DNA from: Verrucomicrobiaceae bacterium | GTDB taxonomy: Bacteria > Pseudomonadota > Gammaproteobacteria > Pseudomonadales > CAMLJR01 | Assembly: GCA_028293825.1 (NCBI GenBank) | Contig: JAQGNY010000014.1 | Span: forward strand, 1-64,000 | Direction of reading: 5' to 3' | Length of the DNA: 64,000 nt | In this document: piece by piece, positions 26,612 to 36,507 of the stretch | How positions within the stretch are numbered: position 1 is the stretch's first letter | Layout: every line of letters starts with the position of its first letter | Program-made: the position numbers and the translations under genes | The notes under the pieces: model-generated | Databases searched by the model: none | Told to the model about the DNA's origin: nothing | The model's input: the letters and a program-made list of their open reading frames with translations, nothing else

Positions 26612-27724
26612 CTAGCCCAGGGTTTTATGCAACGCCAACAGAGGCTCGCCGATGATCGATTTACGCCAGCCTTGCAACGCGGGAGACAACTCACCGCTGC
26701 GTAACAACATTTCGCAATCGCGTTTGCGCGCAAGAATTTCCGGCGAAATATTTAATTCGAGCGCACGCGTTTCGATTAATTCGCGCATCCGTTTTAACCG
26801 TGAGCCGGATTCGCGCGGCAATGGTGCAGGCAATGAGGCCGGCCAATCTGCTGCAGGAATTGCGCGCGCCGCTTCGATAATTTCAAGCAGCTTGGCGCCA
26901 TCGGCGCGTGTTTGTTGCGGATGCAACTCGCCGCTTGCGGAAAGCTCAGACAATGAACGCGGCAATGCTTTTGCAATTTCGATGAGTTGCGGATCTTTAA
27001 CGATGCGACCGCGCGGCACATTGCGCGCGCGCGCTTCGATTTCCCGCCATGCGCATAGCTGCTGTAGCGCGGCGATCTGAGTGCCGTTCAAACGCCAGGC
27101 ACCGGATAATTTTTGATAATAATTTTGCGGCGTAATTTGTTCGCGACTGGCAGCCAGTGTGCGCTGCCCTTCTTCCTGCCACCACGCGAAACGTCCGAGC
27201 TCATGCAGCCGCGCGCTGATCAGCGCAAACACTTCGGGTAAATATGCGACATCGAGTGCAGCGTAATGACATTGCTCCGCGCTGAGAGGACGCCGCAACC
27301 AATCGGATCGCGTCTGTTCTTTCTCGACGTCGATATCGAGACATGTTTTTAGCAGCGCCTGATAACCCAAACTGAAACCGAAACCGGCGAGCGCCGCGCC
27401 GATTTGCGTATCGAATAGCGGTTGCGGCGGCACCCCGATCAGCTGCGCGAAAATCTCCAGATCCTCGCTACAGGCGTGCAGCACTTTCGGCACCGCGCCA
27501 TTGAAGGCGCGTTGCAGTGGCGCCCAATCGTTAATCGTCAGCGGATCGATTAAATATTGATGGCGCGCATCGCTTAATTGAATCAAGCCAGCAATCGGAT
27601 AAAACGTGGTTTCGCGTAAAAATTCGGTATCCAGCGCCAACAACGGCGCGTCCTGCCATTGCATCGCGAGATCGGCCAGATGCGCTTGCTCGGTAACATG
27701 AATAATGCTGGCAGCGTTGCTCAT
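26612..27724 (-). CDS. rnd: Ribonuclease D
   Basis: The 370-residue 3'-5' exoribonuclease trims tRNA precursors. The DEDD catalytic motifs are visible: [10 protein letters not shown] (Exo I), [10 protein letters not shown] (Exo II) and [15 protein letters not shown] (Exo III, with Tyr). HRDC-type helical domains follow from about residue 210 ([20 protein letters not shown]). The start overlaps the recR stop by 4 nt, so it is coupled to the ffs-dnaX-ybaB-recR unit. Confidence 0.94.
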   Translation of the reverse strand: MSNAASIIHVTEQAHLADLAMQWQDAPLLALDTEFLRETTFYPIAGLIQLSDARHQYLIDPLTINDWAPLQRAFNGAVPKVLHACSEDLEIFAQLIGVPPQPLFDTQIGAALAGFGFSLGYQALLKTCLDIDVEKEQTRSDWLRRPLSAEQCHYAALDVAYLPEVFALISARLHELGRFAWWQEEGQRTLAASREQITPQNYYQKLSGAWRLNGTQIAALQQLCAWREIEARARNVPRGRIVKDPQLIEIAKALPRSLSELSASGELHPQQTRADGAKLLEIIEAARAIPAADWPASLPAPLPRESGSRLKRMRELIETRALELNISPEILARKRDCEMLLRSGELSPALQGWRKSIIGEPLLALHKTLG

Positions 27725-28320
27725 TCGACAGCACGCCGGCCGCTCAGCGCATGCGCTAAGGTGCCGCTGTCGACAAACTCCAGTTCGCCGCCGAGCGGAA
27801 CGCCGTGCGCAATCCGGCTCACCAACACGCCGCGCGCTTTGACTTGCTCGGTGATGTAATACGCGGTCGCTTCGCCTTCGACCGTCGGGTTGGTGGCGAG
27901 GATCACTTCGCTCACTGCGCTGGCCTGCACGCGTTCGAGCAAATGGTTAATGCCGATTTCCTCGGGACCGATGCCGTCGATCGGCGACAAATGTCCCATC
28001 AACACAAAATAGACGCCGCGATAACTGCCGGCCTGCTCGAACGCAAGCACATCGCCAGGCGATTCGACGATGCACAACATGTGCTGATCGCGCCGCGTGT
28101 CGGAGCAAATGCCGCAAATATCGAGTTCGGACAGCGTGTGACATTCGCGGCAGTGGCCGACTTGAGTCAGCGCCAGCTGCAGCACTTCCGCCAATTGCAT
28201 ACCGGCCTCGCGATTGCGCTCCAATAAATGAAACGCCATGCGCTGCGCCGATTTCGGGCCGACGCCGGGCAGGCAGCGCAAGCCCTGCACCAATTGATCG
28301 ATCAGCGGACTAAATTTCAT
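27721..28320 (-). CDS. recR: Recombination mediator RecR
   Basis: The 199-residue RecFOR-pathway protein helps load RecA on gapped [20 protein letters not shown] is the helix-hairpin-helix. [16 protein letters not shown] gives the four-Cys zinc finger. [21 protein letters not shown] begins the Toprim domain. The length is standard. It lies in the conserved order dnaX-ybaB-recR. Confidence 0.97.
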   Translation of the reverse strand: MKFSPLIDQLVQGLRCLPGVGPKSAQRMAFHLLERNREAGMQLAEVLQLALTQVGHCRECHTLSELDICGICSDTRRDQHMLCIVESPGDVLAFEQAGSYRGVYFVLMGHLSPIDGIGPEEIGINHLLERVQASAVSEVILATNPTVEGEATAYYITEQVKARGVLVSRIAHGVPLGGELEFVDSGTLAHALSGRRAVE

Positions 28321-28354
28321 TCAGCATTCTCAACATGGCGCGTTAAAACGGCGC

Positions 28355-28678
28355 TCAAAATGGCATCTTGAAGCCGCCGGGAATATTCATTCCCTGCGTC
28401 ATGCCGGACATCAGTTCGCGATTGCTATCCTCGACGCGACGCACTGCGTCGTTCACGGCGGCGGCGAGTAAATCCTCGAGCACTTCTTTATCTTCTTGCA
28501 ATACCGACGGATCAATGGTGACGCGTTTAACGTCGTGGCGACCGCTCATTACCACCGTCACCAAACCTGCGCCGGCTTCGCCGGTTACTTCGATATTGGC
28601 TATTTTTTCCTGCGCTTTTTGCATCTGCTCTTGCAGCTGCTGCGCCTGTTTCATCAAATCGCCCATATTCGGTTTCAT
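28355..28678 (-). CDS. ybaB: YbaB/EbfC nucleoid-associated protein
   Basis: This 107-residue DNA-binding dimer begins [20 protein letters not shown], followed by [16 protein letters not shown] and ending in [12 protein letters not shown], all characteristic. It lies between dnaX and recR in the near-universal bacterial arrangement, 21 nt after dnaX. Confidence 0.96.
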   Translation of the reverse strand: MKPNMGDLMKQAQQLQEQMQKAQEKIANIEVTGEAGAGLVTVVMSGRHDVKRVTIDPSVLQEDKEVLEDLLAAAVNDAVRRVEDSNRELMSGMTQGMNIPGGFKMPF

Positions 28679-28699
28679 AGTTACCTCACAGTCTGTCGA

Positions 28700-30556
28700 T
28701 TAGTCGTCCACAGGTTCGATTGAATTCTCATCCAGCTCCGCGCCAAAACTTTCGCGCAGCAAATGGATGTTGGCATCATCGGCCAATAATTGGCGCGCAT
28801 GCGTCAACCGTTCGGCGCGAATGCGTTCGCGGTAGGCGCTCGGCGTTTCCGCCGTCGTTTCGCCGACGGTTATTTCTACGCGTACTGTCGTCGCAAACAC
28901 GCGGCTAAGTTGATCCGTTAGACGCTGCGTATGAGTCGGATCGAAAAACGACGCGTGCTGATTACTCAATACGAAATGCAGCGTCGCGCCATCGCGCTGC
29001 ATCAAACAACAATGCGCCGCAATCGTCCCAACCACACCGCCAACGCCGAACTCGGGAAAACGCGACGTCCACAGCACATTATCGAAGGCGTCCAATGCAA
29101 TCGGCCGCGTTTCAATTACAGCTGTCGCTGGCAATTGAGTTACAGCTGGCGTCGGCGCAGGTGTTTGTTGCGATAACGGTGTCGGTCGCGGGGTTGGCGC
29201 CACCGGCGACGGCGCTGACGGCATCGGCGCGACCGCTTTCAAGTTTGTCACTGATGCGGGCACTGGCGACGGAGGTTCGACGCGCGCGGGCGCTGCCGCT
29301 GGCAACGCCAGTTTTGCCGGCTCGGCAGAAGCCGCGGCCAGCGCAGCGACTCTTGCAGTCGGTGCAGCGGCGACAGGCGCCGCAGCGGGCGCCTCAGGCT
29401 TTTTTGCCGGGGCAATCTCCGCGCCCGCTGCGGACGGCGAGCCTAACGCCGCGCGCGGCGGCTGCGGAATGCCCTGCGGTTTGAACGCGAGCATACGCAG
29501 CAATACCATTTCGAGGCCGCCGCGCGGATCAGGCGCCAGCGGCAAATCGCGGCGACCGTTCAGGCCAAGTTGATAAAACAACTGCACATCTTCGGCGGCA
29601 AATTGCGCGGCGAAGGCGACGATACGTTCGCGATCGCCGCGGCTGTTGTCGACCGCATCCGGCACTGCCTGCGCAATCGCGATGCGATGCAGCGCCGCCA
29701 ATAACTCTTCCAGCACGCTGCCGAAATCAGTCGCCTGCTCGGCGATCCGCGCGACCGCACCGAGCAGCGCCGCGCCATCGAGCACACTGAGCGCGTCGAG
29801 CAATTCGAACACGACGCCATGATCGATGGTGCCGAGCATCGAGCGCGCATCGACTTCGCTGATCTTGCCGGAACCGAACGCAATCGCCTGATCGGTCAGA
29901 CTCAACGCATCGCGCATGCTGCCGTCGGCGGCGCGACCGAGTAGCCACAGCGCGGGCTCTTCGAAGCTCACCATTTCCTGACCGAGCACAAATGCCAGAT
30001 GCTGGACGATACGCTCGGGCGTCATGTTTTTTAAATTGAATTGCAGGCAGCGCGACAAAATCGTCGCCGGCAATTTTTGCGGATCAGTGGTGGCCAGCAG
30101 AAATTTAACGTGCGGTGGCGGCTCTTCGAGCGTCTTCAGCAGCGCGTTGAAGCTGTGCGTGCTGAGCATGTGCACTTCGTCGATTAAGTACACTTTGTAA
30201 CGACCGCGCGATGGCGCGTACTGCACGTTCTCCAGAATCTCGCGGGTGTCTTCGACTTTGGTACGCGAGGCGGCGTCGACTTCGATCAAATCGATAAAAC
30301 GACCTTCGGCGATTTCGGTGCAGGCGCTGCACACGCCGCACGGCTCCGAACTCACGCCCACTTCGCAGTTCAGGCATTTCGCCAGAATGCGCGCGATCGT
30401 CGTTTTACCAACTCCGCGGGTGCCGGTAAATAAATACGCATGATGCAGACGATCGTGATCGAGAGCGTTGATGAGCGCGCGCAAAACGTGCTCCTGCCCA
30501 ACCATTTCGCGAAAGATTTTCGGGCGCCATTTACGCGCCAGGACCTGATAACTCAT
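28700..30556 (-). CDS. dnaX: DNA polymerase III subunits tau and gamma
   Basis: The full-length (tau) product has 618 residues from MSYQVLARKWRPK at 30556; upstream codons to 30619 are unconserved. It loads the sliding clamp and couples polymerases at the fork. Walker A is GTRGVGKTTIARIL; the zinc site is CLNCEVGVSSEPCGVCSAC; KVYLIDEVHMLS is Walker B; LLATTDPQKLPATILSRCLQF holds sensor I and the arginine finger. A Pro/Ala-rich linker (about 385-500) precedes the tau-specific C-terminus. A -1 frameshift cassette at 29372-29420 predicts a 387-residue gamma form. Confidence 0.97.
   Translation of the reverse strand: MSYQVLARKWRPKIFREMVGQEHVLRALINALDHDRLHHAYLFTGTRGVGKTTIARILAKCLNCEVGVSSEPCGVCSACTEIAEGRFIDLIEVDAASRTKVEDTREILENVQYAPSRGRYKVYLIDEVHMLSTHSFNALLKTLEEPPPHVKFLLATTDPQKLPATILSRCLQFNLKNMTPERIVQHLAFVLGQEMVSFEEPALWLLGRAADGSMRDALSLTDQAIAFGSGKISEVDARSMLGTIDHGVVFELLDALSVLDGAALLGAVARIAEQATDFGSVLEELLAALHRIAIAQAVPDAVDNSRGDRERIVAFAAQFAAEDVQLFYQLGLNGRRDLPLAPDPRGGLEMVLLRMLAFKPQGIPQPPRAALGSPSAAGAEIAPAKKPEAPAAAPVAAAPTARVAALAAASAEPAKLALPAAAPARVEPPSPVPASVTNLKAVAPMPSAPSPVAPTPRPTPLSQQTPAPTPAVTQLPATAVIETRPIALDAFDNVLWTSRFPEFGVGGVVGTIAAHCCLMQRDGATLHFVLSNQHASFFDPTHTQRLTDQLSRVFATTVRVEITVGETTAETPSAYRERIRAERLTHARQLLADDANIHLLRESFGAELDENSIEPVDD
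29372..29420 (-). promoter_or_regulatory. dnaX: Programmed -1 frameshift cassette in dnaX
   Basis: On the coding strand an in-frame GCA AAA AAG supplies the slippery heptamer A-AAA-AAG (29399-29405). GGAG lies 11 bases upstream as a Shine-Dalgarno-like stimulator. Four bases downstream AGGCGCC and GGCGCCT pair as a 7-bp GC-rich stem with loop CGCTGC. After a -1 slip the ribosome reads AAA GCC and then TGA at 29394-29396. These are the three elements of the E. coli dnaX site, in the same order and at similar spacing. Confidence 0.85.
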
Positions 30557-30671
30557 GCCGGAAGATGTCTGTTGCTGCAAAAGAGGCGCAAGCATACAAC
30601 AGCGCGCCGGTCGCTTCACAGGCTTGGTTTTGGATGAAGGAAATGAACGAAGGTTTGCAGCTTGAAGATGG

Positions 30672-30783
<112 letters not shown>

Positions 30784-30784
30784 T

Positions 30785-30817
30785 AAAAAGCCCTCGAAGA
30801 CCTGAGTCCGCGAGGGC
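30785..30817 (-). terminator. Terminator between the DUF4136 gene and ffs
   Basis: Read leftward, GCCCTCG, a 14-nt loop and CGAGGGC are followed by TTTTT, ending two or three bases before the 4.5S RNA. It would end transcription from the DUF4136 gene about 100 nt upstream. It leaves no room for a separate ffs promoter between it and the RNA. Confidence 0.7.
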
Positions 30818-30914
30818 GCGTATTGTGAGGAAAAAGACTTCCACACGCAACCATTTACCCAAAAGCTCTATAACAAATAACGGCACCGCTATCTAAAGGC
30901 ACTGATTGCGAAAC

Positions 30915-31472
30915 TTAAGACGGTGTAAATTTCTTGAAAATTGCCGCTACGGTTTCGCGCATGTAGGTATCGCGCTCCTGCGGGGATTTGAAATCAGGCA
31001 CGCGCCGCGATGCAACACCACGCCACACCAATTTTTTCGTCTGCGCATCGACGACATCGATAACCAGCTTGCCCTGCGTGTATTGCGACACCCATACATC
31101 GTTATCGAAACCCGGGCCCCAGCAATGCCAGCATGGGTAGTAACCGAAATTCGAGTGGAAGGTATTGATGTCGAGTTTTTCTTCCTCACCGATGTGATAA
31201 GTCACCAGCACACTCGCCTGCGCTTCCGAAGCCGTTGCGGTGAACCCTTTCGCTTCGAGTTGTTCATCCACCGCGCGGTGAATACGCGCCGCGACCAAAT
31301 CGTTATCGACCATTGGATCGACGGAATGAGCAGGTTTAGGCAACCACGCAAATGTCGCCGATGCCGGCTGATGCCACTCGGGATCAAAATCGGTGCTGAC
31401 CGGAATCGCACCGCACGCATTCAACACGGCGGTAGTCAGCAATACGCCACAGAGACGCAGCATGATGTTCAT
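30915..31472 (-). CDS. DUF4136 lipoprotein
   Basis: The product has 185 residues. A short signal peptide ends in the lipobox LNAC, so it is probably a lipoprotein. FDPEWHQPASATFAWLP, the VDPMVDNDLVAARIHRAVDEQLEAKGF pattern, the YPCWHCWGPGFD stretch and GKLVIDVVDAQTKKLVWRGVA match DUF4136. The start may be the ATG at 31463 instead of 31472. The role of the family in the envelope is unknown. Confidence 0.85.
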   Translation of the reverse strand: MNIMLRLCGVLLTTAVLNACGAIPVSTDFDPEWHQPASATFAWLPKPAHSVDPMVDNDLVAARIHRAVDEQLEAKGFTATASEAQASVLVTYHIGEEEKLDINTFHSNFGYYPCWHCWGPGFDNDVWVSQYTQGKLVIDVVDAQTKKLVWRGVASRRVPDFKSPQERDTYMRETVAAIFKKFTPS

Positions 31473-31702
31473 GGGTTGTTCCTCATGTTTTTGATTATCG
31501 AGTCATTATAGGGACAGATACTTGGATGCGCCGATTATCGCGCGAGTTCCCTGACTGCTGCCTTAACGGCGTCTATAAATCGTCCGATAAAAAGCATCGA
31601 TATTGACCGAAATCGGCAGCAGCGGCGATTATGGCGCGGCATTTTAAATTCTTATAATTCTAGATAAGCAATTTCCGATAACAATAGTTCAGGGATTATC
31701 AC

Positions 31703-33355
31703 TTGGAAACGACTGCACCGCGCATTGCTGGCGAAGAGCGCAAGGTCATTGTGGCCTCGGCACTCGGTACGATGTTCGAATGGTACGACTTCTTTTTATA
31801 CGGATCGCTCGCTGCCATCACCAGTAAACAATTTTTTGCCGGCGTAAACGATACCGCCGCTTTTATTTTCGCGCTGCTCGCGTTTTCTGCCGGCTTTGCC
31901 GTGCGTCCGTTCGGCGCGCTGGTATTCGGTCGCATCGGCGATAAGGTCGGTCGCAAATATACGTTTCTTGTCACCATCGCGATGATGGGCGCCTCAACGT
32001 TTTTGGTCGGATGTTTGCCGTCGTACAAAACCATTGGCATCGCTGCGCCAATTGCATTGGTCGCCTTGCGCTTACTGCAAGGTTTCGCGCTCGGTGGCGA
32101 ATACGGCGGCGCCGCCACCTATGTGGCCGAACACGCGCCACAGCATAAGCGCGGCCTGTATACGAGCTGGATTCAAACCACCGCGAATTGCGGACTGCTG
32201 CTGTCGCTCGGCGTCATCATTGGCACACGCACGTTGTTGGGCGAGGAGCGATTCGCCGATTGGGGTTGGCGCGTGCCGTTTTTAGTGTCGATATTTTTGC
32301 TGGCGATTTCGCTGTGGATTCGTTTGTCGTTGAACGAATCGCCGGTGTTTAAGCGCATCAAAGCCGAAGGCAAAACGTCGAAGGCACCGCTGCGCGAAAC
32401 CTTCGGCGAGTGGCGCAACCTCAAGCTGGTTATTTTTGCACTGTTCGGTTTGACCGCTGGCCAAGCGACGTCGTGGTACACCGGTCAATTTTATGCGCTG
32501 TTCTTTTTAACGCAGACGTTAAAAATCGATGGCCTGCATGCGAATTTGCTCATCGGCTTATCGGTGGCGCTGACGATGCCGCTGTATGTTTTCTTCGGCT
32601 GGATCTCCGATAAGGTCGGGCGCAAATCCGTCATTCTGCTCGGCTGCCTGATCGCAGGATTAACCTACGTGCCGATCTTTAAAGGCATCAGCCAAAACGG
32701 CAATCCCGCTTTAGCAGCAGCGCAAGCCAGTGCGCCGGTGTTAGTCATTGCCGATCCAAAAACCTGTTCGCTGCAATTTAATCCGGTCGGCACCGCGCAA
32801 TTCACCAGCTCGTGCGACATCATCAAATCGTTTCTGGCGAGCAACAGCGTTAATTACAGCAATCAGGCTGCGCCGCCGAATACGTTGGCATCGGTAAAAA
32901 TCGGCGACACGGTAATCGATGGTTTTGAGGGGCGCGAGCTATCGAAAGATGAATTGAAAGCGCGTCTTGATGTATTCAACAAAACGTTGAGCACAGCAAT
33001 TAGAGATGCTGGCTATCCCGAAAAAGCCGACCCCGATCGTATCAACTGGCCGATGCTGGTGTTATTGCTGGTACTACTCGGCACCTACGCGGCGATGACC
33101 TACGGCCCCATCGCAGCGGCGTTGGTCGAATTATTTCCCACTCGCATTCGCTACACCGCGATGTCGATGCCCTATCACATCGGCAGCGGCTGGGTCGGCG
33201 GCTTGCTGCCCGCTACTGCATTTGCGATGGTGGCCGCGACCGGCGATATTTATTTTGGATTGTGGTATCCGGCGATTGCCGCATTGATGACCGTGGTGGT
33301 GGGAACGTTCTTCATTCCCGAAACAAAAGATGTCGATATTTACGCAAACGATTGA
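31703..33355 (+). CDS. MFS transporter of the metabolite:H+ symporter (MHS) type
   Basis: The product has 550 residues. It starts with TTG at 31703 behind AGGGA (spacing 7), and no upstream ATG is available. MFEWYDFFLYGSLA, RPFGALVFGRIGDKVGRKYTF and LRLLQGFALGGEYGGAATYVAEH are hallmarks of the MHS family (KgtP, ProP, ShiA). It has twelve helices. A polar insertion of about 110 residues (about 330-440, containing two Cys) between two C-terminal helices makes it longer than the usual 430-500 residues. The substrate is probably a small organic acid, betaine or proline. It is not linked to a metabolic gene here. Confidence 0.87.
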   Translation: METTAPRIAGEERKVIVASALGTMFEWYDFFLYGSLAAITSKQFFAGVNDTAAFIFALLAFSAGFAVRPFGALVFGRIGDKVGRKYTFLVTIAMMGASTFLVGCLPSYKTIGIAAPIALVALRLLQGFALGGEYGGAATYVAEHAPQHKRGLYTSWIQTTANCGLLLSLGVIIGTRTLLGEERFADWGWRVPFLVSIFLLAISLWIRLSLNESPVFKRIKAEGKTSKAPLRETFGEWRNLKLVIFALFGLTAGQATSWYTGQFYALFFLTQTLKIDGLHANLLIGLSVALTMPLYVFFGWISDKVGRKSVILLGCLIAGLTYVPIFKGISQNGNPALAAAQASAPVLVIADPKTCSLQFNPVGTAQFTSSCDIIKSFLASNSVNYSNQAAPPNTLASVKIGDTVIDGFEGRELSKDELKARLDVFNKTLSTAIRDAGYPEKADPDRINWPMLVLLLVLLGTYAAMTYGPIAAALVELFPTRIRYTAMSMPYHIGSGWVGGLLPATAFAMVAATGDIYFGLWYPAIAALMTVVVGTFFIPETKDVDIYAND

Positions 33356-33448
33356 TGCGGCTGCCGCGCGCGCGGCGCGAGCGGTATTAATGCTTTATGG
33401 CGTTTGATATTATTCGACGCAAATTCAAACCAGCGCGGCAGATAATCC

Positions 33449-33928
33449 ATGAGCACAATCGACCCGATTCAACTTCGCAATGCCTTCGGCACATTCATCA
33501 CCGGCGTGACCATCGTCACTTGCCGCGATCCGCACGGCAAACCGGTCGGCATGACCGCCAATAGCTTTTCATCGGTATCGCTCGATCCGCCGCTGGCGTT
33601 ATGGAGCATCGCTAAAACCGCGACTAATTTCGAAGCGTTCCACACCGGCACGCACTTCGCGATTCATATTCTGCACAGCGGCCAAGAACAAATCTCGCGT
33701 CATTTCGCCACTAAAAATATCGATAAATTTTTAGATGTGCCATTCGATATCGGCGCTGGTGACACGCCATTGTTGCAAGACTATTCAGCGCGCTTCGAGT
33801 GCGAAGTCGAACATCGCTATCTCGGCGGCGACCACATCATTCTGGTAGGTCGCATCCTTGCGTTCGATAACCTCGACAAAGAGCCGCTGGTATTTTTCAA
33901 AGGCCAGTACAAGCAACTGGTGAAGTAA
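33449..33928 (+). CDS. Flavin reductase family protein
   Basis: The 159-residue FMN-binding split-barrel protein has FGTFITGVTIVTCRDPHGKPVG, followed by MTANSFSSVSLDPPLALWSI, FAIHIL and later GGDHIILVGRIL. Such proteins supply reduced flavin to two-component monooxygenases. No monooxygenase gene is adjacent, so the partner is unknown. Confidence 0.88.
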   Translation: MSTIDPIQLRNAFGTFITGVTIVTCRDPHGKPVGMTANSFSSVSLDPPLALWSIAKTATNFEAFHTGTHFAIHILHSGQEQISRHFATKNIDKFLDVPFDIGAGDTPLLQDYSARFECEVEHRYLGGDHIILVGRILAFDNLDKEPLVFFKGQYKQLVK

Positions 33929-33940
33929 CAGTCAAATATG

Positions 33941-33968
33941 CGGAGGACAGCGCGTCCTCCGAATTTTA
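33941..33968. terminator. Terminator between flavin reductase and uvrB
   Basis: CGGAGGAC and GTCCTCCG form a perfect 8-bp stem around AGCGC, followed by AATTTTATT. The two genes are convergent, so the hairpin may serve both, although the T-run is broken. Confidence 0.65.
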
Positions 33969-33980
33969 TTCAGACCACGA

Positions 33981-36008
33981 TCAACTCGCCAACATTTCAT
34001 ATTTAAGCGCCGCGATTTCATCGCGAACCCGCGCTGCTTCTTCGAATTCCAAATTCTTCGCGTGCTCAAACATTTTTTGTTCGAGGCGTTTCATTTCTTT
34101 CTCACGCTCAGCCGGTGTCATCGCCGCAATCGAACGGCCGTAATCAGCTTTTGCTTCGGCGACTTTGCGCGCTTTCGCGCCACCGCGTTTGCCGCGCGCA
34201 CCCGGCGCATGTGCACCCTCCATAATATCGGCGACGGATTTTTTCACACCCTTCGGCACAATACCGTGGAGCTCATTGTGTTGAACTTGTTTTTCGCGGC
34301 GGCGATCGGTTTCCTGAATCGCGCGCTCCATCGAGCCAGTAATTCGATCCGCGTACAAAATCGCTTTGCCGTTGAGATTGCGCGCGGCGCGACCGATGGT
34401 TTGAATCAGCGAGCGCTCGGAGCGCAAAAAGCCTTCTTTATCCGCATCGAGAATCGCCACCAGCGATACCTCCGGCATATCGAGACCTTCGCGCAATAAG
34501 TTGATGCCGACCAACACATCGAATTCGCCCAAACGCAAATCGCGAATAATTTCGACGCGTTCAACCGTTTCGATATCCGAGTGCAAATAACGCACTTTCA
34601 CGCCGTGCTCGCCGAGATATTCGGTGAGATCTTCCGACATGCGCTTGGTCAATGTAGTAACTAACACGCGATCGCCCTCCGCTACACGCAGGCGAATTTC
34701 CGATAACAAATCGTCGACCTGTGTGCGTGCCGGACGAATTTCAATTTGCGGATCGACCAGACCGGTTGGCCGCACCACTTGCTCAACAACGCGCGCCGCA
34801 TGTTCTTGTTCATAGTTGCCGGGCGTTGCCGACACAAAAATTAATTGCGGCACCATGCGTTCCCATTCGTCGAAACGCAGCGGCCGATTATCGAGCGCGG
34901 ACGGCAAACGAAAACCGTATTCCACCAACGTTTCTTTGCGCGACCGATCGCCTTTGTACATCGCGCCAATTTGCGGAATCGACACGTGCGATTCGTCGAC
35001 TACGACCAGCGCATTCGGCGGCAAATAATCAAACAAGGTCGGCGGCGCTTCACCGGGGGCACGGCCGGATAAATAGCGCGAATAATTTTCGATGCCGTTG
35101 CAATAACCGAGCTCGCGGATCATTTCCATATCGAAACGCGCGCGTTGCTCCAAGCGCTGCGCCTCAACCAATTTGTTGTTGTCGCGCAGATATTTCAAAC
35201 GCTCGCGTAATTCGACGTCGATGTGGTCGACTGCCTGCAACAAGGTTTCGCGCGGCGTTACGTAATGGCTTTTTGGAAACACCGTGTAGCGCGGCAATTT
35301 ATTAAACACTTCGCCGGTCAGCGGATCGAATGTCGAAAGACTCTCGACAATGTCGTCGAACAATTCGATACGCACCGCATCGCGCTCGGATTCCGCCGGG
35401 AAAATATCGATGATGTCACCGCGCACCCGGTAAGTGCCGCGCGAAAACGCAGCGTCGTTGCGCGTGTATTGCATCTCGGCGAGGCGGCGCAAAATCGCGC
35501 GCTGTTCGAGCGGTTGACCGCGATCGACATGCAGCACCATTTTGAAATACTGATCGGGATCGCCCAAGCCGTAAATTGCCGATACCGTTGCGACGATGAT
35601 GGCGTCCTCGCGCTCCATCAACGCCTTGGTCGCGGATAAGCGCATCTGCTCGATATGCTCGTTGATCGACGCATCTTTCTCGATAAACGTATCCGACGAC
35701 GGCACGTACGCTTCCGGCTGGTAATAGTCGTAATACGAGACGAAATACTCGACGGCATTGTTCGGGAAAAACTCTTTGAATTCCCCATACAACTGCGCGG
35801 CCAGCGTTTTATTCGGTGCCATCACAATGGTCGGCCGCTGAATTTCCTGCACGACATTGGCGATGGTGAAGGTCTTGCCCGAACCGGTAACGCCGAGCAG
35901 CGTTTGCGATACCAGGCCGGCGCGGATGCCCTCGACCAACTCGCGAATCGCGGTGGGTTGATCTCCGGCGGGCTGATACTGCGAGACGACGGTAAATGGG
36001 CGCGACAT
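33981..36008 (-). CDS. uvrB: UvrABC system protein B
   Basis: The 675-residue helicase-like protein verifies lesions in nucleotide excision repair. Walker A is [14 protein letters not shown]. The beta-hairpin region is [34 protein letters not shown] is the DEAD-like motif. [22 protein letters not shown] and QTIGRAARN are the later helicase motifs. The UVR motif for UvrC/UvrA contact is at the C-terminus ([21 protein letters not shown]). The length is normal. Confidence 0.98.
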   Translation of the reverse strand: MSRPFTVVSQYQPAGDQPTAIRELVEGIRAGLVSQTLLGVTGSGKTFTIANVVQEIQRPTIVMAPNKTLAAQLYGEFKEFFPNNAVEYFVSYYDYYQPEAYVPSSDTFIEKDASINEHIEQMRLSATKALMEREDAIIVATVSAIYGLGDPDQYFKMVLHVDRGQPLEQRAILRRLAEMQYTRNDAAFSRGTYRVRGDIIDIFPAESERDAVRIELFDDIVESLSTFDPLTGEVFNKLPRYTVFPKSHYVTPRETLLQAVDHIDVELRERLKYLRDNNKLVEAQRLEQRARFDMEMIRELGYCNGIENYSRYLSGRAPGEAPPTLFDYLPPNALVVVDESHVSIPQIGAMYKGDRSRKETLVEYGFRLPSALDNRPLRFDEWERMVPQLIFVSATPGNYEQEHAARVVEQVVRPTGLVDPQIEIRPARTQVDDLLSEIRLRVAEGDRVLVTTLTKRMSEDLTEYLGEHGVKVRYLHSDIETVERVEIIRDLRLGEFDVLVGINLLREGLDMPEVSLVAILDADKEGFLRSERSLIQTIGRAARNLNGKAILYADRITGSMERAIQETDRRREKQVQHNELHGIVPKGVKKSVADIMEGAHAPGARGKRGGAKARKVAEAKADYGRSIAAMTPAEREKEMKRLEQKMFEHAKNLEFEEAARVRDEIAALKYEMLAS

Positions 36009-36155
36009 GACGGACTCCGATAACGCTATGACAGCCCACCACTATTGAGGCAAGCCACGCGTTTCGCAAGAGCGCGCCGAAAAGGCGCGGCAACACGCCG
36101 CCAGAGCTGGCTTTTTTATGTGCAGATTCATTATGTTAGAGCGTCAAAAAAGCAG

Positions 36156-36184
36156 TTGACTGGGATGGGACCGACCTTTAATAT
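36156..36184 (+). promoter_or_regulatory. Sigma-70 promoter of tRNA-Asn
   Basis: TTGACT (36156-36161), a 17-bp spacer and TAATAT (36179-36184) form a near-consensus housekeeping promoter. Transcription would begin about 20 bases before the tRNA. Confidence 0.85.
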
Positions 36185-36211
36185 GCGCGCCTCACCGAGA
36201 GTACGTTCCAT

Positions 36212-36287
36212 TCCGCCTTAGCTCAGTCGGTAGAGCAATTGACTGTTAATCAATGGGTCGCTGGTTCGAGCCCAGCAGGCGGAGCCA
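36212..36287 (+). tRNA. tRNA-Asn (anticodon GTT)
   Basis: The cloverleaf is complete. Acceptor TCCGCCT pairs with AGGCGGA, the D-arm is GCTC/GAGC, and the anticodon arm ATTGA-CTGTTAA-TCAAT has anticodon GTT. The T-arm is GCTGG-TTCGAGC-CCAGC, with discriminator G and an encoded CCA. Confidence 0.97.
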
Positions 36288-36305
36288 AATTTAGCAATAG
36301 AACAC

Positions 36306-36338
36306 AAAAAGGCGCTTCTTAAACGAAGCGCCTTTTTT
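36306..36338 (+). terminator. Terminator after tRNA-Asn
   Basis: AAGGCGCTTC and GAAGCGCCTT pair around TTAAAC, followed by a run of T residues. Confidence 0.9.
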
Positions 36339-36507
36339 GTTTGTGCTGCCAGTTATAAAACTCGTGGCAATCAGTTTTGTAATCACCTTCTTATCTCGCC
36401 CCTCCGTTACAAGAACAATCCAAATGCAGATTTATAACTGTAATTGGGCTACAAATGATCAGTTAAAAAAGTCTGAATCAATCTCTCCTGCCCGATAAGG
36501 AAATTGA

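Noticed and set aside
36100-36118. GCCAGAGCTGGC followed by six T residues, terminator-like
   Set aside because: The stem is only four pairs with a usable loop and no plus-strand gene lies upstream.
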